In this document: positions 13,774 through 20,789 of the stretch, one piece after another | Layout of the letters: each line of letters opens with the position of its first letter | How positions within the stretch are numbered: position 1 is the first letter of the stretch | Virus record (IMG/VR): IMGVR_UViG_3300036845_000859 | Location: 1 to 24,012 of that record | DNA: 24,012 nt | DNA from: a virus | Strand: one strand, 5' to 3' | Notes under the pieces: model-generated | Told to the model about the DNA's origin: nothing | The model's database searches: none | The model's input: only the letters and a program-made list of their open reading frames with translations | Made by a program: the position numbers and the translations under genes

Positions 13774-15095
13774 ACGTGCTCCTGATCGAGATGGAGTCCG
13801 CGGGCTGCGGGCTCGCCTTTGCGCTCTTGTGCCTTAAAGCCGGTCACAAGGTGCGCTACTACCTGCGGCCCGAGAACAACACCACCATCGGCGAGGGCTT
13901 CCGCGGTCTGCAGCGGGTGAAGACCTGGGTACCGCATGCAGCCGGGTGGGCAGACTTGGTGCTCATGACCGGGAACGATCAATTCCTGCCGAAACTCGAC
14001 GCGCTTCGCCAGAAAGGCGTGTGTGTGTTCACCCCGTCGGTCGCCTCCGCCGCCCTCGAGATCGAGCGCGAGAAGGGCATGAAGTTCTTCGAAGCCGCGG
14101 GCATCGAGGTGCCGCCCTACAAAACGTTCAAGAGTCTCGACGAGGCGGAAGCTCACGTGCGGGCAAAGCCCGATCGGTATGTCTTCAAGACGCTGGGTTC
14201 GGAGGAAGACAAGAGCCTGTCCTACGTAGGAAAAACGCCAGCCGACATGATCGCGCGGCTGCAGCGCTGGAAGCGCCTGGGGCTCAACCCGAAGGGGAAG
14301 GTGATGCTGCAGACGTTTGTGGAGGGGCTCGAGATCGGCGTCTCGCGCTGGATGGGCACGGACGGCTTTATCGGCGAGTACAACGAGAACACTGAGAATA
14401 AAAAACTCCTCTCCGGCGACTGCGGGCCCAATTGCGGCGAGGCCGGCACCGTCATGAAGTACGTCAAGGAATCGAAACTGGGTGAGATGGTACTCGCCCC
14501 GCTCGAGGAGGCGCTCGTGAAACTCGGGCACTTAGGCGACATCGACGTGAACTGCATCATCGATGAGAAAGGCAAGCCCTGGCCGCTCGAGTTCACGTGT
14601 CGGTGGGGCTGGCCGGCGGCCAACATCATGTGGGCCACCCAAAAGGGCGATCCCGTGGAGTGGATGCGCGATGCCTGCGAGGGCGAGGACACCACCGACT
14701 TCGTGCGCTCCATGGCCTGCGGCATCGTCATTGCCCAGCCCGACTACCCCTATAGCGCCGCCTCCAAGGCCGACACGATGGACATCCCGATCAACGGTCC
14801 CTCACCGGGGAATCGCCCGTTCGTCTTTCCGCAGTCGGTGAAGATGGCGACTCTCCCCGCCATGAAGGGCGAGGAGATCACGGATAAGCGCATGTGGGCG
14901 ACCTGCGGGGACTACATCGCGGTGGTCACCGGGACGGGCAAGACGGTGAAGCAAGCGTGCGAGCGGGCTTACAAGGTGGTCAAGGAGATCCACGTGCCAG
15001 ATCTCATGTACCGCGACGACATCGGGGAGAAACTGGAAGAGCAACTGCCCGAGCTGCAGAAGCACGGATTCTGCAAGGAGTGGGCCTATGACTGA
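13770..15095 (+). CDS. PurD-like ATP-grasp ligase (glycinamide ribonucleotide synthetase family)
   Basis: The start is GTG 13770, overlapping the previous TGA; product 441 residues, close to the usual PurD length of about 430. The N-terminal domain starts VNVLLIEMESAGCGLAFALL...GHKVRYY, like the PurD nucleotide-binding N-domain. The ATP-grasp core follows, with FKTLGS (139-144), VMLQTFVEGLEIGVSRWM (178-195), and the metal-binding WPLEFTCRWGWPAAN (271-285), aligning with the PurD EFNARFGDPE signature. C-terminal motifs GIVIAQPDYP (318-327) and TGTGKTVKQACERAYKVVKEIH (387-408) resemble the PurD C-terminal domain. PurD joins glycine to phosphoribosylamine. The RFGDPE residues are changed (RWGWPA), so activity on the normal substrate is uncertain. 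It is coupled to the ejection-protein gene and followed by a reverse-strand HNH gene. The family call is firm; the substrate is inference. Confidence 0.8.
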   Translation: MNVLLIEMESAGCGLAFALLCLKAGHKVRYYLRPENNTTIGEGFRGLQRVKTWVPHAAGWADLVLMTGNDQFLPKLDALRQKGVCVFTPSVASAALEIEREKGMKFFEAAGIEVPPYKTFKSLDEAEAHVRAKPDRYVFKTLGSEEDKSLSYVGKTPADMIARLQRWKRLGLNPKGKVMLQTFVEGLEIGVSRWMGTDGFIGEYNENTENKKLLSGDCGPNCGEAGTVMKYVKESKLGEMVLAPLEEALVKLGHLGDIDVNCIIDEKGKPWPLEFTCRWGWPAANIMWATQKGDPVEWMRDACEGEDTTDFVRSMACGIVIAQPDYPYSAASKADTMDIPINGPSPGNRPFVFPQSVKMATLPAMKGEEITDKRMWATCGDYIAVVTGTGKTVKQACERAYKVVKEIHVPDLMYRDDIGEKLEEQLPELQKHGFCKEWAYD

Positions 15096-15527
15096 TCAGG
15101 CGATGTGCGCCCAGGCCTTGCGGTGGATCACCCTCATGATCATGTGCTGGGAGACCCCGTGGATCTTGGCCAAGGTCCGGCTGGAGAGTGCCGAGGCCCG
15201 AATTGAGCGCACCTTCTCCGCATCCAACTTGCGCGCGCTTCGCCCCTTGTCCCGCATGTCCGCGTTGTTGATCGCGTGGTCGCCGAGGAAGAGGTGGTGG
15301 GGATTGACGCACTTCGGATTGTCGCACCGGTGCAGCACGTGCTGGGCCTCCGGGATTTCCTGGACGTGCAGCTCGTACGAGAAGCGATGCGCCCGAACGA
15401 TGACGCCTTGTGTCACCCCGAAGGCCCCATACCCGCGTCGATCCTTGAAGCAAGCCGCCGTCCAGTTCCAGCACTCCGTCGGCGTTCTCTTGTCCACTTT
15501 TGCCCAGAATCGCGCGATGACGTCCAT
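15096..15527 (-). CDS. HNH endonuclease with C-terminal helix-turn-helix (probable free-standing homing endonuclease)
   Basis: This 143-residue protein is on the minus strand in the middle of the plus-strand virion operon. The HNH core reads HRCDNPKCVNPHHLFLGD (66-83), with upstream CWNW and a RAHRFSYELH strand-helix, typical of HNH_3-type phage homing enzymes. Residues about 101-138 (LDAEKVRSIRASALSSRTLAKIHGVSQHMIMRVI) form a DNA-binding helix-turn-helix typical of such enzymes. The gene abuts the ATP-grasp stop exactly (15095/15096) and leaves 14 bases before the tail fibre ATG. It has no Shine-Dalgarno-like sequence upstream, and codon use is looser than its neighbours. Most likely a mobile intruder cutting near its own insertion site in phages lacking it. 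Confidence 0.9.
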   Translation of the reverse strand: MDVIARFWAKVDKRTPTECWNWTAACFKDRRGYGAFGVTQGVIVRAHRFSYELHVQEIPEAQHVLHRCDNPKCVNPHHLFLGDHAINNADMRDKGRSARKLDAEKVRSIRASALSSRTLAKIHGVSQHMIMRVIHRKAWAHIA

Positions 15528-15541
15528 AGGCGGAATCTACC

Positions 15542-16543
15542 ATGGCTAACCCCACCGTTTTCTACCTCTCCCCGGCCGGGGTGATCATCCAGCAGCTCTC
15601 GAACTTGGGCGTGCCGCTCGCGGGCGGCCTCGTGTACATCCTGGTCGCGGGCTCCGCCGCCACCCTGCAGACGACCTACACGGATTCCACCGGTACCACC
15701 CAGAACCCGAACCCCATCATCTTGAACAGCGCCGGGCGCCTGGCCGCGAACAACGCGCCGGTGTCCATCTGGGTGCCGACCAACACCCCGCACAAGATGA
15801 TCCTCACGGACGCTACCGGGAACCTGCTCTCCGGAGGGGTGCCGCTCGACAACCTGTACGGCATCAACGATCCCGTAGGCATCTTGACCAGCCTCGATAA
15901 CCCGGTCACGGGCTTCGGCGCGGACTTGGTGGCGAACGCGGTGCGCTCCTACGACGTGGTGGCTTCGGTGCGCGCCGCGAATGTGCCGAGCCTCACCGGC
16001 TCCCAGACCCTCGTCATCGATGTCGAGGGCGGCGTGCTGGTGAACGATGGCAACGGCGGCATCTTCTACTGGTCGGCGACCTCGACCGCGACCGACGACG
16101 GCTCGAACGTGATCAAGCCGAACGCCATCATCGCGGCGAACCCCGGTCGCTACCTGCGCCAGGCGAATCTCTTCGGCTCCACGGGCTCCTTCCTCATGAA
16201 CATCACCGGGGCCGCGACCGCCCCCACGATGAATGTGACCTGGGTCAAGAACGGCAGTTTAGTCACGGTGAACATCGCCGGTACCGCGGCCTTGACCTCC
16301 AACTCGACCGCCTTCGGTGCCACCGGGTTCCTGCCCTTGCTGCAGGGCCCGAACTCGGGGGCCCTCTCGCAGCTCTTCGCCGCGACCGACAACAGCACCC
16401 CCGGGGTGGCGGCGACCGTGCAGATCCCGGCCGTCGCCGGCGGCACCGCGATCGCCTTCAACATCAACAACGCGAGCGGCCTGTGGACGGCGAGCGGCAC
16501 CAAATCGATCGTGCAGGGCGCGTTCACCTACGTGCTGCACTGA
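15542..16543 (+). CDS. Tail fibre/adaptor protein with podovirus N-terminal domain
   Basis: The 333-residue protein has an AGGCGGA site before ATG 15542. Residues about 8-100 match the repeated head- or tail-attachment domain common at the start of podovirus fibres: GVPLAGGLVYILVAGSAATL, TTYTDSTGTTQNPNPIILNS, AGRLAANNAPVSIWV, and HKMILTDATGNLL. The remainder is beta-rich with Thr, Ser, Gly and Asn, ending in a short beta-stranded C-terminal domain (SGLWTASGTKSIVQGAF). No chaperone-like or catalytic domain is visible. It is either a short receptor-binding fibre or an adaptor that links the following tailspike to the tail hub. The ending SIVQGAFTYVLH is followed, after a TGA, by the next gene within ten bases. 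Confidence 0.75.
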   Translation: MANPTVFYLSPAGVIIQQLSNLGVPLAGGLVYILVAGSAATLQTTYTDSTGTTQNPNPIILNSAGRLAANNAPVSIWVPTNTPHKMILTDATGNLLSGGVPLDNLYGINDPVGILTSLDNPVTGFGADLVANAVRSYDVVASVRAANVPSLTGSQTLVIDVEGGVLVNDGNGGIFYWSATSTATDDGSNVIKPNAIIAANPGRYLRQANLFGSTGSFLMNITGAATAPTMNVTWVKNGSLVTVNIAGTAALTSNSTAFGATGFLPLLQGPNSGALSQLFAATDNSTPGVAATVQIPAVAGGTAIAFNINNASGLWTASGTKSIVQGAFTYVLH

Positions 16544-16553
16544 GGGAGACACC

Positions 16554-19172
16554 ATGCGCCAGTACATCGATCTCGTCTCGGACCTGCAGGGCAACGCCCT
16601 CTTCGGGGCCACCGTCACCGTCACGAACTTCGTCGGCGGGGCGCTCTCCTCGCTCTTCTCGGACAATGGCTTGACGCCGATCACGGGCTCGATCGTCTCG
16701 ACCGACATCACCGGGCAGTATCAGTTCTTCGTCGCGGACGGGGACTACGTCCTCACCATCAAGGTGGCGGGCTCGGTGTACAAGACCTTGACGCCGGTGT
16801 CGATCTTCGACGGCGCGGCGCAGGTGACGCAAGCGGACACGGGCAGCGCGGCGAATCTCTATGCCACGAGCTCCGGGGTCCTCGAGAAGCAGCTGCGCAC
16901 GGGCCTGCGCTCCTGGTTCCTGGCCGCTCACACCAACACCGGGGCCTCGACCTACGCCTACAACGGCTTGACGCCTAAGAACATCGTCGCCTTCGACGGC
17001 TCGGCCTTGACCGCCGGCGTGATCGTCACCGGCGGCATCTACTCGGTGGAGTACAACGGCGCCGCCTGGCAGATGACGGCCTCGTTCCTCACCGCCACCT
17101 CGATCGGGACGCAGCTCTACCCGCCCTCGGCCGCGGAGATCGCGAACGGCGTCACCATCGTGTCGCAGTTCTACCCCTACAACGATTTCAGGCGCTACGG
17201 GATTCTGCCGAACGACATCACCAAGGCGACCACCAACACCGCGATCTTGAAGCAACTGTGGAACCCGGCGCTGACCGGCCCGGTGGGGGTGTTCCAGCTC
17301 CCGATCGTCACCGGGGCCGATATCTGGTACTTCAACGCGAACATCGCCATGCGCGACTACGTGTACCTCGACATGAACGGCCAGACCATGTCCTGGGCCT
17401 TCGCCACGGTGCTCGCCGACAACGGCGCCGGCCTCCTGACCGCGCAGCGCAACGTGAAGATCGAGAACGGCCACATCACCTGGGTGCTCACCAACGCGTC
17501 GGGCACCAGCAACTACGGCAACGGCCTGATGTTCGGCGGCCGCCAGAGCACCCCGGCCCTCTTTCCGCCCACCTACGACTCCCTGCTCCCGGCCCCGATG
17601 GGCAACATCGTGGTGCGCAACGTCACGCTGAACGGCACCGCCGACCCCACCCAGGCGCGCGCCATCTTCATGCTGGGCGGCCTGCAGAACATGACCTTCG
17701 ACAACATCAACATCGAGGGCAACGCGGCGCTCCTGGACGGGCACTACTACGAGTTCGGCTTCGCGACCAACCCCACGGACGTCAACTCCGCGCAGTCCTC
17801 CTACATGCAAAACGCCCGGTACACCAACTGGGTGGTCGATGGCTGCGTCAATTCCGCGATCTCTGGCAACGGCGCGACCGATGTGATGATCGACGGGCTG
17901 ATCGCCACCAATGTGAACTTCCCCATCGGCTGGGGCATCGGCGAGGCGGCCTTCATGACGCCCTGGAACCCGAACAACGTGGCCGGCGCCAAGCACGGGA
18001 TCCACATCAAGAACGTGATCTTCTCGCCCCTGGTCGCGGGCGGCACCGGCATCACCATCACCGGCACCTCCGGAACGCTTGCCGCCACCGCGACCTTCCG
18101 GCCGCAGTGGTTGGCGAACCACACCTACCACAACAACGGCGACGTGGTCTTCAACGGCGGCAACCTGTACATCTTGACCGCCGGCCAGGGCGGCAACTCG
18201 GCGAGCTCGGGCGGCCCCACGGGCACGGGCACCGGCATCACCGACGGAGCGCTCACCTGGGCGTACCTCAACAAGCAGGCCTCCACCGATCTTCTCGACG
18301 TGATCATCGAGGACTGCCACTCGAACGCGGGCAACGTCGGCGGCTACGCGGTGCGCCTGATCGGGGTGACCCAGGCGCGGATCCGCGGCTGCTACTTCAA
18401 GGGCTTCCAGCGCGGGGTTGACTCGGACGCGGACTCGACCCGCATCACCATCGAGGACTGTGTTATCCGCGACTGCACCGGGGTGGGCATTGCCTTGGCG
18501 GGCCAGGGCGCGACCGGCGTGTACCCCTCCGGGCGCAAGAGCCTGCACGCCATCCGCAATTGCTGGATTGCGGGCTCCGGCACCTCGGCCGCCTCGGCGG
18601 CGATCAGCTTGACCTCGGTCATCGGCGCCATTGTCGAGGGCAACCGCTTCGGCTACGAGACGGGGCACGACGATGTGGCCGAGACCACGCAGCTCTTCGC
18701 GGTGTCGATCGATGCGGCCTCCTTCGGCGTGCATGTGCGCAACAACTATGTCGCCGGCGTCTCGGCCGGCAACGCCTACGCCGCGGCCTCGGGCGGCACC
18801 TCGAGGAATAACCGCCTGGAGAACAACTCCGGCGTGCAGACCGCGCAGGGCTCCTGGATCACCGACTGGACGTCCGGCTCCCCGCAGGCGATCGGCACGG
18901 GCGGCACCATCGCCTTCGGGAACTTGAAGTACGTGCGCTTGACGCCGGCGGCCGCGGTCACGGGCGTCATCATCGGGGTGGGCACGGCGATCGCGACCGA
19001 TCCGGCGCAGGAGATCGTGCTCATCAACGAGAGCATCGCCGCCAACTCCATCACCATGGCGATCGCCGGCACCTCGGCGGTTGCGAACGGCGTCTCATGT
19101 GTGATCCCCGGCCTCACGGCGCGCCGCTTCGTGTGGGACCCTGCCACCTCCCTCTGGTATCAGCAAACGTAA
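16554..19172 (+). CDS. Tailspike with beta-helix domain and carbohydrate-binding-like insert
   Basis: The start is ATG 16554 (GAGGGAG site just upstream); the longer frame to 16317 lies inside the previous gene. Product 872 residues. Residues 1-95 (DLVSDLQGNALFGATVTVTN, then DGDYVLTIKVAG) look like an N-terminal beta-sandwich adaptor. Residues about 205-510 and 573-780 carry the short repeated beta-strand steps with stacked Asn/Gly (INIEGNA, VVRNVTLNG, IIEDCHSNAGN, IRNCWIAGS) of right-handed beta-helix tailspikes, often depolymerases or endoglycosidases. Residues about 513-572 resemble a carbohydrate-binding module (WLANHTYHNNGDVVFNGGNLYI..., then TDGALTWAYL). The last 100 residues form a separate C-terminal domain. 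It would recognise and perhaps cleave surface polysaccharide. Catalytic residues are not assigned. Confidence 0.82.
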   Translation: MRQYIDLVSDLQGNALFGATVTVTNFVGGALSSLFSDNGLTPITGSIVSTDITGQYQFFVADGDYVLTIKVAGSVYKTLTPVSIFDGAAQVTQADTGSAANLYATSSGVLEKQLRTGLRSWFLAAHTNTGASTYAYNGLTPKNIVAFDGSALTAGVIVTGGIYSVEYNGAAWQMTASFLTATSIGTQLYPPSAAEIANGVTIVSQFYPYNDFRRYGILPNDITKATTNTAILKQLWNPALTGPVGVFQLPIVTGADIWYFNANIAMRDYVYLDMNGQTMSWAFATVLADNGAGLLTAQRNVKIENGHITWVLTNASGTSNYGNGLMFGGRQSTPALFPPTYDSLLPAPMGNIVVRNVTLNGTADPTQARAIFMLGGLQNMTFDNINIEGNAALLDGHYYEFGFATNPTDVNSAQSSYMQNARYTNWVVDGCVNSAISGNGATDVMIDGLIATNVNFPIGWGIGEAAFMTPWNPNNVAGAKHGIHIKNVIFSPLVAGGTGITITGTSGTLAATATFRPQWLANHTYHNNGDVVFNGGNLYILTAGQGGNSASSGGPTGTGTGITDGALTWAYLNKQASTDLLDVIIEDCHSNAGNVGGYAVRLIGVTQARIRGCYFKGFQRGVDSDADSTRITIEDCVIRDCTGVGIALAGQGATGVYPSGRKSLHAIRNCWIAGSGTSAASAAISLTSVIGAIVEGNRFGYETGHDDVAETTQLFAVSIDAASFGVHVRNNYVAGVSAGNAYAAASGGTSRNNRLENNSGVQTAQGSWITDWTSGSPQAIGTGGTIAFGNLKYVRLTPAAAVTGVIIGVGTAIATDPAQEIVLINESIAANSITMAIAGTSAVANGVSCVIPGLTARRFVWDPATSLWYQQT

Positions 19173-19183
19173 GGAGCAAAGTT

Positions 19184-19300
19184 ATGCACAGCTTGTTACT
19201 GATCGGCGCCGGCCTGCTCGTGGGCCTCGCGGGCGGGTGGTATTTAAAGGGGCGCTTCGGCGTCCAGGTCGGCAAGATCGAGACCGACGTCAAGGCATGA
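19184..19300 (+). CDS. Small single-TM protein (38 aa), possible holin-like or lysis accessory
   Basis: ATG 19184 follows a strong AAGGAG (19171-19176) that overlaps the tailspike stop. The 38-residue protein is one hydrophobic helix (LLLIGAGLLVGLAGGWYL, about residues 4-21) followed by a basic and mixed cytoplasmic-type tail (GKIETDVKA). Its stop overlaps the muramidase start (ATGA, 19297-19300). The placement before an endolysin without a signal peptide suggests a membrane role in lysis, but a 38-residue single-span protein is shorter than most characterised holins. Function inferred from context only. Confidence 0.6.
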   Translation: MHSLLLIGAGLLVGLAGGWYLKGRFGVQVGKIETDVKA

Positions 19301-19728
19301 GCCAGGCGCTCGACCTCTTCCAGGGGCGGGTGATCGCCGAGGAGGGCGAGCGCCTGCAACCCTACGACGATGCCACCGGGGAGCCGGTGAAGGCCCCGCA
19401 GGGGTTCCTGTCCTGGGGCTGGGGCTTTAATTTGACACAATGCGGCTCGCACGCGCTCTTTGCGACGATGTTCCGCTTCCTGGCGGGTGCCATTGAGAAC
19501 CAGTTACAGGCGCTCACCTGGTACCCCGGCCTACCATCCGGCGTCCAGTCTGTGTGCCTCGACATCGCCTACAACGGCGGGGTGCACGACCTGCTCAACT
19601 ACCCGCACATGATCGCCGCGCTGGCGCTCAAGGACTACGCAGGAGCGGCCGCCCAGTGCACGACGAAGAACCCACAGCTGCAGAGCCGGTACCAGAAGCT
19701 CGCCGCGATTATCGCGGCCGGTGCGTAG
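19297..19728 (+). CDS. Endolysin, GH24-type (T4-lysozyme-like) muramidase
   Basis: The start is ATG 19297, overlapping the previous stop; product 143 residues. The N-terminal catalytic region IAEEGERLQPYDDATGEP (13-30) followed by FLSWGWGFNL (37-46) follows the GH24 layout: a catalytic Glu (E15 or E16) followed by an Asp (D24 or D25) and a T/S-containing WG.G loop in place of the usual TIGYGH. The later section LPSGVQSVCLDIAYNGGVHDLL and the helical tail also match. The enzyme cuts the glycan backbone of peptidoglycan. There is no signal peptide or N-terminal membrane anchor, so export would depend on a holin. The substitutions around the WGWGF loop mean the exact family branch is uncertain. 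Confidence 0.8.
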   Translation: MSQALDLFQGRVIAEEGERLQPYDDATGEPVKAPQGFLSWGWGFNLTQCGSHALFATMFRFLAGAIENQLQALTWYPGLPSGVQSVCLDIAYNGGVHDLLNYPHMIAALALKDYAGAAAQCTTKNPQLQSRYQKLAAIIAAGA

Positions 19729-19763
19729 CCGCGTGGGCCCGCTGTCGAGCCGGGGCGCGGTGG

Positions 19764-19934
19764 GTGTGGGGTCACCGCACCAAGGCCGTGGGAATTGCCA
19801 CGGGCGCGGCGGGCGGCATCCAGCAGCTCCTCGCCCAGTACGGGCACGTGATCCCGGTGAGCTGGCACGGCGCGCTTCTCGCAGCGGCCGGCATGATCAT
19901 GTTTCTGGTTGGCCTCTACAACACCTTCCAATGA
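19764..19934 (+). CDS. Candidate holin (56 aa, GTG start)
   Basis: The best start is GTG 19764, with GGGGCG-like purines just upstream; no in-frame ATG precedes it. The product VWGHRTKAVGIATGAAGGIQQLL...SWHGALLAAAGMIMFLVGLYNTFQ has a moderately hydrophobic first segment (about residues 8-25) and a strongly hydrophobic second (about 36-52), giving one or two membrane helices and a short charged end. The gene follows the endolysin and ends four bases before the next start, a usual holin location. Size and topology fit a small class II-type holin, but sequence similarity to a known holin was not established. Confidence 0.6.
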   Translation: MWGHRTKAVGIATGAAGGIQQLLAQYGHVIPVSWHGALLAAAGMIMFLVGLYNTFQ

Positions 19935-20284
19935 ACGACAGGATCCGCGCCGAGGAGGAGGCCGAGTGGGCCAACATCACATCGAAGCTCGACCGCGTGC
20001 TGATCGACTCGGACAACCTGCCGTTGCTCGTCGCCCGCCTGCGCAAGGACATGTACGTGGCGAAGGACGACCTCGCCAAGCTCGAGCCGCGCACCCGGGC
20101 GCTCGAGGTGAACGATCAGACCCGCTTCACGAAGAACGCGGCCGAGGACCTGTTCAAGGATTTGTTCCGCGCCGACATGGCCGAGCGCGCCGCCCTCGCA
20201 AGGCTGGTGAAGCTCATATACATTCCGCTGGGGCTCCTGGCCGCCGCGGCGCTCATCGAAGTGGTCAGAGGGTTTTTCAAGTGA
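19931..20284 (+). CDS. Coiled-coil protein with C-terminal membrane anchor
   Basis: The 117-residue protein starts at ATG 19931, overlapping the preceding stop (ATGA). Most of it is charged helix (RIRAEEEAEWANITSKLDRVL, then DDLAKLEPRTRALEV...), ending in a hydrophobic helix LIYIPLGLLAAAALIEVV (about 95-112) and a basic tip GFFK. This tail-anchored layout, within a lysis cassette, would suit a holin, antiholin or accessory of the lysis complex. No family signature recognised. The stop overlaps the next GTG (20281), so the genes are translationally coupled. Confidence 0.6.
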   Translation: MNDRIRAEEEAEWANITSKLDRVLIDSDNLPLLVARLRKDMYVAKDDLAKLEPRTRALEVNDQTRFTKNAAEDLFKDLFRADMAERAALARLVKLIYIPLGLLAAAALIEVVRGFFK

Positions 20285-20481
20285 ACGGCAAAGATACCGA
20301 GACCCGGATTGTCGAGGTGGTGCGCGAGGAGAACGAGGCGACGCGCCGGCACATCTCCTCTGTGGTGGGCGATATTCGCAACGACACGCGGATCACCAAG
20401 ACCCGCATGCAGCAGGTGAAACAGATGGTGCGCCGGTTCCTGACCAAGATGGGCGTCACCACGGACGACATCGACCCATGA
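20281..20481 (+). CDS. Unknown 66-aa charged helical protein
   Basis: The start is GTG 20281 within GTGA overlapping the previous stop. The product of 66 residues (TRIVEVVREENEATRRH..., then RMQQVKQMVRRFLTKMG) is predicted helical, with alternating charged and hydrophobic positions and no membrane segment or cysteine. It ends with ATGA overlapping the next gene (20478-20481). It could be an antiholin-like or regulatory partner of the preceding membrane proteins. The function is not recognised. Confidence 0.5.
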   Translation: MNGKDTETRIVEVVREENEATRRHISSVVGDIRNDTRITKTRMQQVKQMVRRFLTKMGVTTDDIDP

Positions 20482-20789
20482 AGCTCACCGACTTGAAAGC
20501 CGAGCTCCGCCACCCGAACTGGGACGGCACCGCGCCCGTGACCGTCGCCCAGGCCTGGGGCGTGCACTTCACCTGCCCCTGCGGCAAGCACGAGATCTGG
20601 GCCCCCTTCCAGCACGCCACCGCGAGCTCGCCGGCGTGGGCGGCCTCGGGCGAGGGCCTGCACGATCTCACCTTCTCCGACTCGCCCCGGGGCAGCCGCT
20701 CGATCCGGTGCAACGGCCCGTGCAAGGCCCACTTCAACATCACCAACGGGGCGATCGACTTCTACGGCGACTCAGGGGTCAAGGGATGA
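20478..20789 (+). CDS. Cysteine-rich protein, possible DUF6527-like zinc protein
   Basis: The 103-residue protein starts at ATG 20478, overlapping the preceding stop. Two Cys/His groups are visible: CPCGKHE (C33, C35, H38) and CNGPCKAHFNITNG (C78, C82, H85). A strand-rich core LTFSDSP lies between them. From memory the layout C.CGKHE ... LT.S.S ... C..HF.I.NG resembles the DUF6527 family, usually a small zinc-binding protein. It is unusual in a lysis cassette. The sequence layout supports a zinc-stabilised beta-fold; the family name is tentative and the function unknown. Its stop overlaps the Rz start at 20786. Confidence 0.55.
   Translation: MKLTDLKAELRHPNWDGTAPVTVAQAWGVHFTCPCGKHEIWAPFQHATASSPAWAASGEGLHDLTFSDSPRGSRSIRCNGPCKAHFNITNGAIDFYGDSGVKG

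Noticed and set aside
16317-16553. Extension of the tailspike frame to 16317
   Set aside because: This part is antisense-like, Arg/Pro/Ser-rich noise overlapping the fibre gene, and a clear ATG with GAGGGAG site occurs at 16554.
15542-19172. Diversity-generating retroelement in tail genes, as in BPP-1
   Set aside because: The coat protein suggests kinship with BPP-1, but no reverse transcriptase, template repeat or variable-region pattern is visible in this window.
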